NCBI RefSeq assembly: GCF_015222005.1
Contig: NZ_JADFFL010000003.1
Span: 62,001-126,000, forward strand
From: Mucilaginibacter myungsuensis
GTDB lineage: Bacteria > Bacteroidota > Bacteroidia > Sphingobacteriales > Sphingobacteriaceae
Length of the DNA: 64,000 bases
Reading direction: 5' to 3'
The notes beneath the pieces are model-generated. The model saw only the letters and a list, made by a program, of their open reading frames with translations, was not told the DNA's origin and ran no database searches. The translations under genes were made by a program, and so were the position numbers. The stretch's first letter is position 1, and the number at the start of each line of letters is the position of its first letter. Below are positions 18,171 to 28,053 of this stretch, one piece after another.

Positions 18171-18755
18171 ATGAACCAAACGGCTAAGATCTTGCTCGGT
18201 TGCGTCGCCTTCACTTTGGTGGTGGTGAAGATATTTGGCGTGGTGCATCGCAACGCGGGTCAGTTGGTACCTACCATCGTTGTACCCGATTCGAGCTGGT
18301 TCGTTCGCGATACTGTGTGGACCCCAGCCTACAAACAGCAGGTCACTAACGTGCTATCAGAACAAGCCGACACCTTATTAGCTCTCCCCGAACAACGCCG
18401 CGAATTTACAGGCTGCATCGTTAACCGTTTTACAAGATTATTCCCTAAAGGACTGAAAGCCATATCGAACGATAGCCTTCAACTGTTGGCCAAACGCGCC
18501 TACGGATCTTGCATGACCAGCCTGTCCGACACGGCGATACGCATCTGGACACCCTATCAACAGAAAGCTTTAAGGCAGCAATTATATGCCAGGATCGGCT
18601 CATCAACCCTTCCCGAACCTGCCAAAGCAGGCTATTGCGATTGCATTGTAGAAGCGCTAAAAAACCGCTATAGTAACGGAATTAAAGGTAAAATGGATAC
18701 CCGCGTAGTAAAAAGCACCGGTGATTCTTGCGCTATCAAGGTAATGACGAGGTAA
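18171..18755 (+). CDS. Hypothetical protein with N-terminal anchor, 194 aa
   Basis: I do not recognise the family. The N-terminus has one hydrophobic segment (ILLGCVAFTLVVVKIFGVV), followed by a 165-residue extracytoplasmic domain rich in helix with paired cysteines (GCIVNRF, GSCMTSL, YCDCIVEAL, DSCAIKV), which suggests disulfides. Both flanks hold the same short words (gatcactggtcactga at about 18021; ctgatcaccggtcacta at about 18810), a dispersed repeat. Confidence 0.65.
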   Translation: MNQTAKILLGCVAFTLVVVKIFGVVHRNAGQLVPTIVVPDSSWFVRDTVWTPAYKQQVTNVLSEQADTLLALPEQRREFTGCIVNRFTRLFPKGLKAISNDSLQLLAKRAYGSCMTSLSDTAIRIWTPYQQKALRQQLYARIGSSTLPEPAKAGYCDCIVEALKNRYSNGIKGKMDTRVVKSTGDSCAIKVMTR

Positions 18756-18853
18756 CTCGGTTATTGATCACAGGTTATTAATAGCATCAAACCATACCGA
18801 TCACTATTCACTGATCACCGGTCACTATTCACAAGTCACCGACCCAACTCCCA

Positions 18854-20932
18854 TCAATTATAGAACGTCCACGATACACCGAACTTTAATATCTTGTCCT
18901 GCATAGGGTAACGGTTCACCGTGTAGAAACCATTGCTTTGGAAACCCTGATTGGCATAATCATACATAATGAACAGGTTGGTGCGTTGCAGCGTGCCCTT
19001 AGCGTACAGCTGAACATATGGGTAAGAGTTGTAAGTAACATCGGCACCGTTGTAGAACTTACCGATACCGACAGCGTATGACGGTGCTACGTAAGGCGTA
19101 TTGTACCGCACCGATCCTCCTAAAACAAGATCTATAGCATTAAAGAACTTTTTACCGTAGTACAGATTGCTATAAGTATAAACCTCGGGCGTACGGAGGG
19201 TATTTTGATAATCGGTCTTTTGGTAAACCACAAAATTATCAAAGTGGAAACGCCTCCAGGTGAGGTTTTTGCCAACGCTGACTTTTAGCAAATTGATCGG
19301 CGCAGCAAGCTGCGCCGGTTTGGCATCTATACCGTTGGGTTGGGCTTCAAAGTACAGGTAATCGTTGATCATGAAGTACTCCGCCTTCATATCCAGTTCC
19401 AACGCATCGTTAATGTAGTTGAACGAAGCGTTGATGATCTTTTGGTTACGGAACGTATTGTTGAACACAAAGTGGTTCGATATCCAGCTTTGATCGATCA
19501 GTGCCGGGGCATTATTCTGTGCATACAACCCAAATACGATCTTTCCCGCCTTGCGGCCGCCGGCAAGGCTTAGCTTAAAATCGTACAGAAAGTCGCCTAT
19601 ATTACGGCCCTGGGCTATTTGTTGCAAGTCGGCATCCAAGATCAGCCTGTCGCTAAAGCGGTAACCCAAGCGGGCTTTCAGTGTGATGTTCTGGAAAGTT
19701 GCTGCCTGTTTTTGACTTTGCATATTGATCTTACCGACGGCGGTCAGCACCGAATCGTTCACAAATTGCTTGTAGTTGTACAGATCGTGCATTAAGCCCA
19801 GATCAAGCTTTAACTCGTTCTTTAACAAGCCTCCCGACTTTGGCCTGAGGTAGAAGCTGTAGCCAAAATCGTTACGGATATCCTGCATGGCCAGCGAGTC
19901 GCGCGAGTTAATGGAGTTAAAGTAAAAGTCGGGGAACACCCTGTACGTATCGAGACCATTGCGCGAGAACACATACCGTTGCGTATTCACCATCAGGTTA
20001 TGAGTGATCCGTTGGGTGGGCAACACCTCGCTTTTGCCGGTGGTGGTTACGGTACTATCTATCCGGCCAATGTAATACATCTGCTTCATATAGAAGCCGT
20101 TATTCAGTATCTGATACTTGGCATTAAGCAAGCGGACCTGCTCACGTTCCTTATCAAAAGAACCGTCGATAAACACCCTGTCATTTAGGATACCACCGCT
20201 CTCGGGAGTTTTTAAGTTATTGAAAAAGAAGTTGGTAAGCAAATTATACCGCTTACCCGGCGACTGGTACCAACTGAATATCGCTGCATTCAGATCGCTC
20301 ACGTTCTGCCGGTTATAAAAACCCCGCGACCCGATCAGATTAAAGTTAAAGCCGATATTCAGGTTGGGGTTAACGTTCTGTGCCAATGTGGCTTTAAAAA
20401 CCTGCTCCTTGGTACCGCCCGTGTACAATTGCAGGTTGGTATAGGCCACGCGGGCGGCGTAGTACTGGATATCCTGCGGCGTAAGCATATAGGCATCCAA
20501 AAAATGTACGCCGACATCAAATCCAAGGCGCTTTTCGGGGTCAAAAAGCAGGTCGCGCTGGGCCAGGCCCAAGCTGCCCAGGCCGATCTTAGGCTTGCGC
20601 GGCTGAAATAGCGGACTGTAATTCTCGAAGTTGGTCAGAGTCGTATCCAACGGCAGCAGTGTTGTGCCGTCGCGCAGCAAGCGCTCGTTGGTGACGCGGA
20701 TAAATTTGGAGCTGAACACGATCGAATCTCGCTTATTCTCCTCGCGCTTACGCAAGCTATCCATCTGCTGTTCAGACGTTTGGTTCAGCGCTGGGTTAGG
20801 CCTTCGCGCCGTATCTGTCACAAATGGATTGGTGGGATTTTGTTGCTGAATAATTGGGGTTATTTGCGCAACAGCACCGTACCCGCTAAGGCACAACAAT
20901 AAAAAAACAAGGTGTTTAAACTTTTTAAGCAT
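18854..20932 (-). CDS. Putative porin (PF14121-like)
   Basis: The 692-residue protein has a signal peptide (HLVFLLLCLSGYGAVAQ) and alternating beta-strand sequence throughout, ending on the aromatic strand ILKFGVSWTFYN, as expected of an outer-membrane barrel. It matches the Bacteroidota putative-porin family found after lpxK and a purine nucleoside phosphorylase. Its start overlaps the pnp stop by one base (TAATG), indicating coupling. The transported solute is unknown. Confidence 0.8.
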   Translation of the reverse strand: MLKKFKHLVFLLLCLSGYGAVAQITPIIQQQNPTNPFVTDTARRPNPALNQTSEQQMDSLRKREENKRDSIVFSSKFIRVTNERLLRDGTTLLPLDTTLTNFENYSPLFQPRKPKIGLGSLGLAQRDLLFDPEKRLGFDVGVHFLDAYMLTPQDIQYYAARVAYTNLQLYTGGTKEQVFKATLAQNVNPNLNIGFNFNLIGSRGFYNRQNVSDLNAAIFSWYQSPGKRYNLLTNFFFNNLKTPESGGILNDRVFIDGSFDKEREQVRLLNAKYQILNNGFYMKQMYYIGRIDSTVTTTGKSEVLPTQRITHNLMVNTQRYVFSRNGLDTYRVFPDFYFNSINSRDSLAMQDIRNDFGYSFYLRPKSGGLLKNELKLDLGLMHDLYNYKQFVNDSVLTAVGKINMQSQKQAATFQNITLKARLGYRFSDRLILDADLQQIAQGRNIGDFLYDFKLSLAGGRKAGKIVFGLYAQNNAPALIDQSWISNHFVFNNTFRNQKIINASFNYINDALELDMKAEYFMINDYLYFEAQPNGIDAKPAQLAAPINLLKVSVGKNLTWRRFHFDNFVVYQKTDYQNTLRTPEVYTYSNLYYGKKFFNAIDLVLGGSVRYNTPYVAPSYAVGIGKFYNGADVTYNSYPYVQLYAKGTLQRTNLFIMYDYANQGFQSNGFYTVNRYPMQDKILKFGVSWTFYN

Positions 20933-21747
20933 TAAAGGCCTGCGATCAGTTCTTTTAAGATCAGTGTCAATTTTGGTTCGGCGTCCTGGGCTATCTTAAT
21001 GATCTCGTCTATCGATACCTTTTGCAGCGTCTCGGGGAAACCTTCATCGGTCAAAACCGATATCGCAAATACCGGCAAACCCATGTGGTTAGCCACAATA
21101 ACTTCGGGAACGGTGCTCATCCCAACAGCGTCGCCGCCAATGATGCGCAGGTAACGATATTCGGCACGAGTTTCCAGATTAGGACCGGTAACCGCCACGT
21201 AAACGCCTTTATGGCAGTTAATATTATTGGCCGCGGCAATATCTAAGGCTTTATCTATCAACGCAAGTTGATAAGGCTCGCTCATATCAGGGAAACGCGG
21301 ACCTAATTCTTCCTCATTACGGCCGATCAGCGGGTTAGCAGGTTGCAGGTTAATGTGGTCTGATATCACCATCAGGTCACCTTTGCGGAAGTCGGGATTC
21401 AGCGCGCCGCTGGCGTTAGATACCAGCAAGGTTTTGATGCCTAACATCTTCATCACCCTCACCGGGAAGGTGATCTGCTGCATATTGTAACCCTCGTAAT
21501 AGTGCAGGCGACCCTGCATCGCCACTACCTTTTTACCGGCCAGCGTACCAAAGATCAGCTTGCCCGAGTGGAACTCTAAGGTCGATATCGGAAAGTCGGG
21601 GATGTTAGAATACATCAGTTGTTTCTCGACTTGTATTTCGGTCACCAAACCGCCAAGGCCGGTACCTAAAATAATGCCCACTTCGGGTTTAAAATCGCCA
21701 ATGCGGTTCTTAATGTAGGCCGCGGTGTGCTGTATATTGTCTAACAT
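20932..21747 (-). CDS. Purine-nucleoside phosphorylase
   Basis: The enzyme cleaves inosine/guanosine with phosphate. The 271-residue length and motifs mark the trimeric class: GTGLGGL, HSGKLIFGTLAGKKVV, AMQGRLHYYEGY, VTGPNLETRAEYR and the GMSTVPEVIVANHMG purine-site loop. It overlaps lpxK by 38 bases and the porin by one, so all three form one transcription and translation unit. Confidence 0.93.
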   Translation of the reverse strand: MLDNIQHTAAYIKNRIGDFKPEVGIILGTGLGGLVTEIQVEKQLMYSNIPDFPISTLEFHSGKLIFGTLAGKKVVAMQGRLHYYEGYNMQQITFPVRVMKMLGIKTLLVSNASGALNPDFRKGDLMVISDHINLQPANPLIGRNEEELGPRFPDMSEPYQLALIDKALDIAAANNINCHKGVYVAVTGPNLETRAEYRYLRIIGGDAVGMSTVPEVIVANHMGLPVFAISVLTDEGFPETLQKVSIDEIIKIAQDAEPKLTLILKELIAGL

Positions 21748-22777
21748 AGTTTTGTATCAGTTGGTTAAAATGTTGCCCCTCATCATTCAAAAATTCCACA
21801 CCGATGGGCAGGGTGTAGATCGTGAGTTTTGCTACCAGGCTTTGCAGGTCCTGCTCACCTAAACGCTGCATATCCTTTTCTGTTGTCACAATGATCTTTT
21901 TATCTGCTGTGCACACCGCAAATTCATCGGCAAGTTTAGCAATATTTTTTGTGCTGAAGCGATGATGATCAGGGTATTTATGATGAATGATGCGCGGCGT
22001 GTAACGGGACAGATAATGATGGATGGTCAGCAAGGGATTAGCGATACCCGTCAGTAAGAAAACGGTAGTATCCTTATCGATGACCATATCCGTAGCGGTG
22101 CCATTCAATTGCAAAGGCTGATATTGAATACCGGCAAAGAACAATTGCTGATGCGGATAAGGCGCGATCTTTTCGCGCACGTGCTTTAACTCACCAAGAT
22201 CAGCTTCGCGCGGGGTCTTAGTCACCACAATAATATCGGCACGTTTGCGCCCCCGTGCGGGTTCGCGACGGTTACCTGCCGGTAATAAAAACGTATTGAA
22301 ATTTTGTATCTGCTTGTAATCAAACAACAAGATGCTAAAGCCTGGTTTAATAGCGCGGTGCTGAAAGGCATCGTCCAATATGATCACATCATTATCAGCC
22401 AGTAAACGTTCCGCTCCTGCTACCCTATCCTCGCAAACGGTCACGTTCACATCCGGGAATTTACGTTTTAGTTGCAGCGGCTCATCTCCTACCTCACTCG
22501 CGGCCGAGTTTACCGTCGCGATGCGGAAACCCTTAGTCTCGCGGCCGTAACCACGGCTTAGGGTAGCCAGTTGATGGTCTTGTTTTAGTAAACGGATAAG
22601 ATACTCCGTCATAGGTGTTTTGCCCGATCCGCCCACATCCAAATTACCTACCGAGATGACAGGCAGGTTGAATGATGTGCTTTTGAACAACCCCACATCA
22701 TAACACCAGTTACGGATGATGACCACCAGCCCATAAATGAGCGATATAGGCAATAAAAGCAAGCGGAGTTTTTGCAT
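21710..22777 (-). CDS. lpxK: Tetraacyldisaccharide 4'-kinase
   Basis: LpxK phosphorylates the lipid A disaccharide at the inner membrane. The 355 residues begin with a short hydrophobic segment (LLLLPISLIYGLVVIIRNW). The Walker A VGNLDVGGSGKTPMTEYL and the DDAFQHR motif (usually DDGFQHR) are present. First gene of the lpxK-pnp-porin operon. No other lipid A genes are adjacent. Confidence 0.94.
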   Translation of the reverse strand: MQKLRLLLLPISLIYGLVVIIRNWCYDVGLFKSTSFNLPVISVGNLDVGGSGKTPMTEYLIRLLKQDHQLATLSRGYGRETKGFRIATVNSAASEVGDEPLQLKRKFPDVNVTVCEDRVAGAERLLADNDVIILDDAFQHRAIKPGFSILLFDYKQIQNFNTFLLPAGNRREPARGRKRADIIVVTKTPREADLGELKHVREKIAPYPHQQLFFAGIQYQPLQLNGTATDMVIDKDTTVFLLTGIANPLLTIHHYLSRYTPRIIHHKYPDHHRFSTKNIAKLADEFAVCTADKKIIVTTEKDMQRLGEQDLQSLVAKLTIYTLPIGVEFLNDEGQHFNQLIQNYVRQYTAHRGLH

Positions 22778-22872
22778 TATTAAAAGGCAAAGATACGAAA
22801 CCCCCTGACCCCTTAAAGGCCGAAAAATGTTAATTCATCGGTACATCTTCCATAGGCGTCCTGTGAACGCGC

Positions 22873-23421
22873 TTAGCCACCTATTACGATGGTCACCACC
22901 AGATCAAAGTCATTCTTAATGGCGTAGCTGCCCAGATCCTGAAAAAAGGACGATGAATTGTACTTAATGCCGAACTTGGTCCTGTCCACTTTAATTTTTG
23001 CTTGGATGGTTATCCGCCCAGCCTCCTTCTGTAGGGTAAATGGAAAGCTCAACCCTTGGCTTATACCTTTAATGGTCAATTTACCGGTTGCCTGGTTTCC
23101 GTTCACCGCAGTCAATTTAAAGACCGCTTCAGGGTATTTACGGGTATCAAAAAAGTCGGCCTTTTTTAAGTGCTCTTGCAGATCGTTGTTTTCATGCCGG
23201 ACAGTGTTCATATCCATTACTATCGTTGCACCGGTGAGCTGGTCGCCATTCATGCTTACTTTAGCCGTCTTCATGTCAATGCTGCCTGTTGGGTCATAAG
23301 CTCCGGTCTCGGCATGGCCGGTCCACGTCACTTTACTTTTAGCTAAATTTACTTGTTGATCATCAGCGGGCTTAAAGGCAGCGCAAAGCAATACCAGGGC
23401 CAGTATGTAAATGGTTTTCAT
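22873..23421 (-). CDS. YceI-like family protein
   Basis: The 182-residue protein has a signal peptide (MKTIYILALVLLCAAFKPA) and a YceI lipocalin-like beta-barrel (LAKSKVTWTGHAETG; ITIQAKIKVDRTKFGIKY). Such domains bind isoprenoid or lipid ligands in the periplasm. A possible partner is the hypothetical gene 20 bases upstream, in the same direction. Confidence 0.85.
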   Translation of the reverse strand: MKTIYILALVLLCAAFKPADDQQVNLAKSKVTWTGHAETGAYDPTGSIDMKTAKVSMNGDQLTGATIVMDMNTVRHENNDLQEHLKKADFFDTRKYPEAVFKLTAVNGNQATGKLTIKGISQGLSFPFTLQKEAGRITIQAKIKVDRTKFGIKYNSSSFFQDLGSYAIKNDFDLVVTIVIGG

Positions 23422-23441
23422 AATATCGATCTGGTTTGGCG

Positions 23442-23954
23442 TTATTTAGATCTTAATTCTCCTTCGGTCTCTACAAGGCCATAGCCCTTGTATAATTTAC
23501 CTTGCTTATCTTTAGCTATTACAAACCAAAGCGCATCGCCGCCGTAGATGGCATCGCCAAAGCGGTAGTTTTTCTTAAATGTAAATATCCGGCCCTTTTT
23601 AAGCATGGCGTCTTTACAATCAAATTCGTCGGCAAACTCATCTTTCGATAATTTCATGTTAGGCATCCAGCCTTTATCTTTTATCCAAATGTAACTGCCG
23701 GCGGCCACTACCTCCAGGTCTTCTGTTTGTGCCATGGCATACGTGCTGTGTTTCCAAACGTACTTGCCATAAGGCGTAGTGGCATCCAGGTTAGGTTCCG
23801 GATAAACCGGACTTGGTGAATGATAAACCAATATGCCTGTGGCGATATTGCGTAACTGGTCGGGCAACAGCCGGGATCTTTCTGTCCAACCCTGCTGGGC
23901 TGAAGCTGTTAAAGCGCAGATAAAAAAGATGATGGTGAATGTGTATCGTTTCAT
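23442..23954 (-). CDS. Hypothetical secreted protein, 170 aa
   Basis: The family is not recognised. A signal peptide (YTFTIIFFICALTASAQQ) is followed by a soluble domain with several aromatics. I chose ATG 23954 (MKRYTF), giving a normal signal peptide; a longer frame to 23999 adds 15 residues with no signal features. The stop is 20 bases from the YceI start, so the two may be one unit. Confidence 0.7.
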   Translation of the reverse strand: MKRYTFTIIFFICALTASAQQGWTERSRLLPDQLRNIATGILVYHSPSPVYPEPNLDATTPYGKYVWKHSTYAMAQTEDLEVVAAGSYIWIKDKGWMPNMKLSKDEFADEFDCKDAMLKKGRIFTFKKNYRFGDAIYGGDALWFVIAKDKQGKLYKGYGLVETEGELRSK

Positions 23955-24009
23955 ATGTTTATTGTTTTTGAACGATACAAAAGTGAAGTATATCCGCATG
24001 GCAGAGGTG

Positions 24010-24025
24010 CCATATCCGGATATGG
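24010..24025. promoter_or_regulatory. Perfect 16-bp palindrome
   Basis: CCATATCCGGATATGG stands 56 bases upstream of the 23954 gene start and 25 bases after the AraC-type regulator stop. Length and position fit a dimeric-regulator operator for the downstream pair, but no regulator is assigned. Confidence 0.4.
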
Positions 24026-24049
24026 GACGTCCCGATGCCTTAAACGGGA

Positions 24050-25174
24050 TTAATTCATGAAATCGGAAGGGGCACTGCCGGTGAATTGCTTAAATATACG
24101 ATTGAATGTAGTTTTAGAGTTAAAGCCCGACTCGTAGGCAATGCCCATAATGGTCAGCTTTTCTACATCGGCCGATCGCAACCGTTGTTTAACTTCATCA
24201 ACCCGGTATTGATTGATAAGATCGTTGAACGACTTATTTAGACCTGCATTGATGTTACGCGATACTACTTTAGGGTTAAGTTTTACAGCACCGGCTAATT
24301 GCACCAGCGTAAGCGTCGGGTCCAGATATAATTTTTGATCTGTTATTACCTGTTGTATCTGTTTTAACACCAAAGGGTCGGCCTCAAAAAGTGGCAACGC
24401 CGGGGATGGCGTTTCATCTCTGGTCTGTTCATAACTGATATCCGATAAATTAGCTTGCCGCCAGCCAAACACACCCAGCACCAATGCCACTACACCTAAT
24501 ATCTCTACCGAGTAATTATAGTCAAAGTAACTATTGGCACCGTCGCGTAAAACTACTTCGATCATCCACTGCACGCTTAATACTAATAAAATGGCCAGAA
24601 TTATTTTCAACCACTGCAGGCGGATACGCGACACCTCTGAAAAGTTATTGACCACCCAATCCTGATACTTTTGCAACAGGCGGAACGATAAGACCAGGTA
24701 AACGATCAGCGAGACCCAGGTACCGTCAAATTCCAATCGGTAAGTGTAGGGGCCATGAATGTTGGTCCAATACCAGTTTTTGAACGGGTAACTTGTGAAA
24801 CATAAAAAAAAGTAAAGCCCGGCCTGAAGCATGACCGGGATAAAATGCAGCAAATATTTGGGTTGCAGTTTAAACTTGTGATTGGTGAGGCTAAGCAGAT
24901 AAAAGTAAATGAGTGGCCCAAAGCCCAGCGAGTAAAAAAGGGGCATAAAATAAAGCTGTGGATGCTGCCTGTAAATGCCGCTTGCCCGCATAAAGTCATC
25001 CACCAGCCAAAGGGCAATAGCAAATAGCAGCACTGCTAATAGCCGATTGGAAAGCTTATTTTGTGATGAGAACCAAAGTATACCAGATGTAAAGAGTGAC
25101 TGCGAGATAACCACCACCAAGATAGCCACCACGATATTAAAATTAATAAGCACGGATGAAGTTAAGATTTCCAT
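24050..25174 (-). CDS. Membrane-anchored AraC family transcriptional regulator
   Basis: The 374-residue protein has seven or so hydrophobic segments (residues about 15-240), a Bacteroidota architecture, followed by a C-terminal AraC helix-turn-helix domain (LTLVQLAGAVKLNPKVVSRNI; LTIMGIAYESGFNSKTTFNRIFKQFTGSAPSDF). ATG 25174 overlaps the gluconate permease stop by one base (TAATG), so a longer start at 25303 is rejected. It likely regulates gluconate use as the third gene of that run. Confidence 0.85.
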   Translation of the reverse strand: MEILTSSVLINFNIVVAILVVVISQSLFTSGILWFSSQNKLSNRLLAVLLFAIALWLVDDFMRASGIYRQHPQLYFMPLFYSLGFGPLIYFYLLSLTNHKFKLQPKYLLHFIPVMLQAGLYFFLCFTSYPFKNWYWTNIHGPYTYRLEFDGTWVSLIVYLVLSFRLLQKYQDWVVNNFSEVSRIRLQWLKIILAILLVLSVQWMIEVVLRDGANSYFDYNYSVEILGVVALVLGVFGWRQANLSDISYEQTRDETPSPALPLFEADPLVLKQIQQVITDQKLYLDPTLTLVQLAGAVKLNPKVVSRNINAGLNKSFNDLINQYRVDEVKQRLRSADVEKLTIMGIAYESGFNSKTTFNRIFKQFTGSAPSDFMN

Positions 25175-26469
25175 TATGGTTGTACAAGACCATTTATCAC
25201 CAACACCCCCACCAATCCCGACACAGAGATAATACACTCCATCACCGTCCAGCTTCTGAACGTCTCGCCAAGCGTCAAACCGAAATATTCTTTGAACATC
25301 CAAAAGCCGGTGTCATTAAAGTGGCTCAGCATCAAGCTACCCGCGCCTACTGCAAGTACCATTAATTCGGGCGAGATGCCGGGTTGGATAAGCGGCAATA
25401 CGATGCCTGCGGCCGTTAAGGATGCCACCGTGGACGAACCTAAGGTGATGCGTAAAAACGCCGCTAATCCCCAGCCAATGATATAGGGCGATGCGTGCCA
25501 GCCGGCGGCAAGTACTTTCACTTCTTCGCCGATACCGCTATCGATCAGTACCTGTTTAAATGCACCACCTGCGGCAATGATCAGCATGATCATTGTGATG
25601 CCTTTGGCGCCTTCTACGCAGCTGTCCATAGCTTTAGCGAGGGGTATTTGCAGGATCAGCAGAATGATCAGTACAGATAATAGCAACGCAAATGTAGGGT
25701 CGGCCAATACTTTAAAGTAGTAGGCGGTTTGGCCTGTAAAGAACAAGCCGCCCAGGTTACCGGCAATGATCAGGAATACCGGCATCAAGGCTATTGCAAA
25801 GCTTTTGGTGGCCGATGGCAGTACTTTATCAGGGTTAAAATTGATCACATGATGTTTAAAGTCGATGTGTTTAACACTGATCATCAGCCTCGGGAACAAT
25901 ACACCTGCCACCGCGGCGACCGGTAAACTAATGGCCAATCCATATAGTAATACCTTCCCCACATCAGCATGGAATATCGATGCCAAAGCTACCGGACCGG
26001 GATGCGGCGGCAGGAAACCGTGGGTGATGGATAGCGCTGCTATCATAGGCATGCCCACGTACAATTTAGGCAGCCCTGTTGCTGTGGCAATACTGAAAGC
26101 CAGCGGTAACAGCACAATAAAGCCTGCGTTGTAGAAGAGTGGAATGCCGACCAGGATACCCGTGAGCAAGGCCGCCCATTGGATATTTTTGATGCCGAAC
26201 CATTTGATGAGGACGTACACAATGCGTTCGGCCGCGCCGTAGTCTTCGGCCAGTTTGCCTATCATGGCGCCCAAGGCCAATACCATGATCAGGCTGCCCA
26301 GCGTATTGCCTATGCCTGCGCTGATACTCGCCATCACCTTATCGGCAGGCATTTTAAGCAGCAGACCTGTGATAATGGACACGATGAGGAGGGCCAGCAT
26401 CGGGTTCATTTTTTTAATGATCAGGACCAGCAATATCTGGATAGCCAGCAAAACGTACAGCAAACTCAT
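25174..26469 (-). CDS. Gluconate:H+ symporter (GntP family)
   Basis: The 431-residue permease has about 12 hydrophobic segments. Family sequence includes MLALLIVSIITGLL, HGFLPPHPGPVALASIFHAD and LGSSTVASLTAAGIVLPLI. GntP proteins import gluconate or related aldonates. It follows gluconokinase by 15 bases in the same direction. Confidence 0.93.
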   Translation of the reverse strand: MSLLYVLLAIQILLVLIIKKMNPMLALLIVSIITGLLLKMPADKVMASISAGIGNTLGSLIMVLALGAMIGKLAEDYGAAERIVYVLIKWFGIKNIQWAALLTGILVGIPLFYNAGFIVLLPLAFSIATATGLPKLYVGMPMIAALSITHGFLPPHPGPVALASIFHADVGKVLLYGLAISLPVAAVAGVLFPRLMISVKHIDFKHHVINFNPDKVLPSATKSFAIALMPVFLIIAGNLGGLFFTGQTAYYFKVLADPTFALLLSVLIILLILQIPLAKAMDSCVEGAKGITMIMLIIAAGGAFKQVLIDSGIGEEVKVLAAGWHASPYIIGWGLAAFLRITLGSSTVASLTAAGIVLPLIQPGISPELMVLAVGAGSLMLSHFNDTGFWMFKEYFGLTLGETFRSWTVMECIISVSGLVGVLVINGLVQP

Positions 26470-26484
26470 AGGCGCGTGGCGACT

Positions 26485-27960
26485 TTATTGGTTCAATTGG
26501 TGCATAGCGGCTTTGGTTGCGCTATATAGCTGCCTAAATATAGGGAACGTTTTGCTATAAACCCAGGTGCTTGCCTTTCGCGGTTCCACAATGTGCACAT
26601 CCTGCGGCGTAGGCAAATCGGCATTGGAATCGGTGGCCTGCATGGCCAGATAGGCCGCGCCTACCGCCGAAGCATCCTCCTGCTGCAGCAATACCAAACG
26701 TTTGCCGGTGATGTCGGCCAGTATCTGCATCCATTCGTCGGAATGGGTAAAGCCGCCGCTTACGTTCAATTGGTTTATTTTGGCCGACCCTTCCAGCGTC
26801 TTTAGTACATCGTTCAGTGCAAAGCAAACGCCTTCTACCGCCGCTCGTAAAAAGTGAGCCTGACCGTGTACAGGTTTGATATTGAAGTAAGCGCCGCTGG
26901 CTTTGGCATCCCATATCGGCGCACGGTCGCCGTACAAATAGGGTAAAAAGATCAACCCATCACTACCGGCCGGAACGGCAGCTATGCGGTCGAACAACTC
27001 CTCGTGATCTTTGGTGCTGATGCCGGTGATATCTAAAAAATTGCTCAACAACCAATTGATAGCGATGCCACCGTTGTTAACCGCCCCGCCGCTGACGAAT
27101 ATTTTATCGGTCAGCAGGTAATTGAAGGTCATAGAGCTATAATCATAGATCGGCTTATTGCCCGTCACCCTTACTGCTCCACTGGTGCCGATGGTGAGGG
27201 CCGCTGTTCCCGGGGCAATGGCCATACTGCCCAGGTTGGCGCTGCAACCGTCGGTAGTGCCGATGATAAAATTCGTTTCGACCGGGATTTTCATTTTTGA
27301 CGCGACATCCGGAGCAACGCCTGAGCGTTGCGTAGTGGTACCGACAGGCTCGCTCAATTTCGCTAACGGTATGCCCGCATGGTCGCTTATTTTGCTACTC
27401 CATTGCAGGTGGATAATATCGAACATGCCCGTGGCCGATGCCATGCCGTGATCTATCTCGAACACGCTGAACAGCTTGAACCAGATATATTCTTTAATAG
27501 ATATGAACTTATGCACAGATGCGAACAGATCCGGCTGGTTATCCTTTAACCAGATCAGCTTACAAAGCGGCGACATGGGGTGTATCGGCGTGCCTGACGT
27601 GCGGTAGATCATCTCCCCTTCTTCGGATGAGCGGATGGCAGTAGCAATGCTCTCCGCGCGGGTATCGGCCCAGGTGATCATGTTGGCTAAGGCATTGCCT
27701 TTGGCATCCACAGGTATCACGCTATGCATCGCGGCACTCATGCTGATAGTTTGTGGCGGGTGGCCTAATTGCGTAAACACATCGGCAACGCAATCGCAAA
27801 AGGCGTTAAATATCTTATCCGGCTCCTGCTCGCTGTGGCCGGGTTGCGGTTGCAGGATAGGGTATTTGCGGCTTGCAGTGGCCAGCACCTCCCCGTTTTG
27901 ATCAATAGTCACCACTTTGGTGCTACCTGTGCCGATGTCGATACCTAAAATATATTGCAT
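26485..27960 (-). CDS. gntK: Gluconokinase (FGGY family)
   Basis: The enzyme makes 6-phosphogluconate from gluconate. The 491-residue FGGY kinase has the N-lobe GIDIGTGSTKVVTID and the C-lobe LNVSGGFTHSDEWMQILADITG. Substrate choice as gluconate is supported by the adjacent GntP permease, but FGGY kinases act on many sugars. It is the first gene of a kinase-permease-regulator run. Confidence 0.9.
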   Translation of the reverse strand: MQYILGIDIGTGSTKVVTIDQNGEVLATASRKYPILQPQPGHSEQEPDKIFNAFCDCVADVFTQLGHPPQTISMSAAMHSVIPVDAKGNALANMITWADTRAESIATAIRSSEEGEMIYRTSGTPIHPMSPLCKLIWLKDNQPDLFASVHKFISIKEYIWFKLFSVFEIDHGMASATGMFDIIHLQWSSKISDHAGIPLAKLSEPVGTTTQRSGVAPDVASKMKIPVETNFIIGTTDGCSANLGSMAIAPGTAALTIGTSGAVRVTGNKPIYDYSSMTFNYLLTDKIFVSGGAVNNGGIAINWLLSNFLDITGISTKDHEELFDRIAAVPAGSDGLIFLPYLYGDRAPIWDAKASGAYFNIKPVHGQAHFLRAAVEGVCFALNDVLKTLEGSAKINQLNVSGGFTHSDEWMQILADITGKRLVLLQQEDASAVGAAYLAMQATDSNADLPTPQDVHIVEPRKASTWVYSKTFPIFRQLYSATKAAMHQLNQ

Positions 27961-28004
27961 ACTTGTTGATGACTATTAAGATGAAGTTAGAAAAACCTCC
28001 GCAT

Positions 28005-28032
28005 AAAAAAAGCCGGACCATAAGATCCGGCT
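28005..28032 (-). terminator. Rho-independent terminator after the small acidic protein gene
   Basis: On the minus strand, agccgga and tccggct arms form a hairpin with an 8-base loop, followed by a T-run of at least six. It sits between the small acidic ORF (ends 28054) and the gntK start. Confidence 0.8.
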
Positions 28033-28053
28033 CTGTTTTAAATTATTCCCCAA

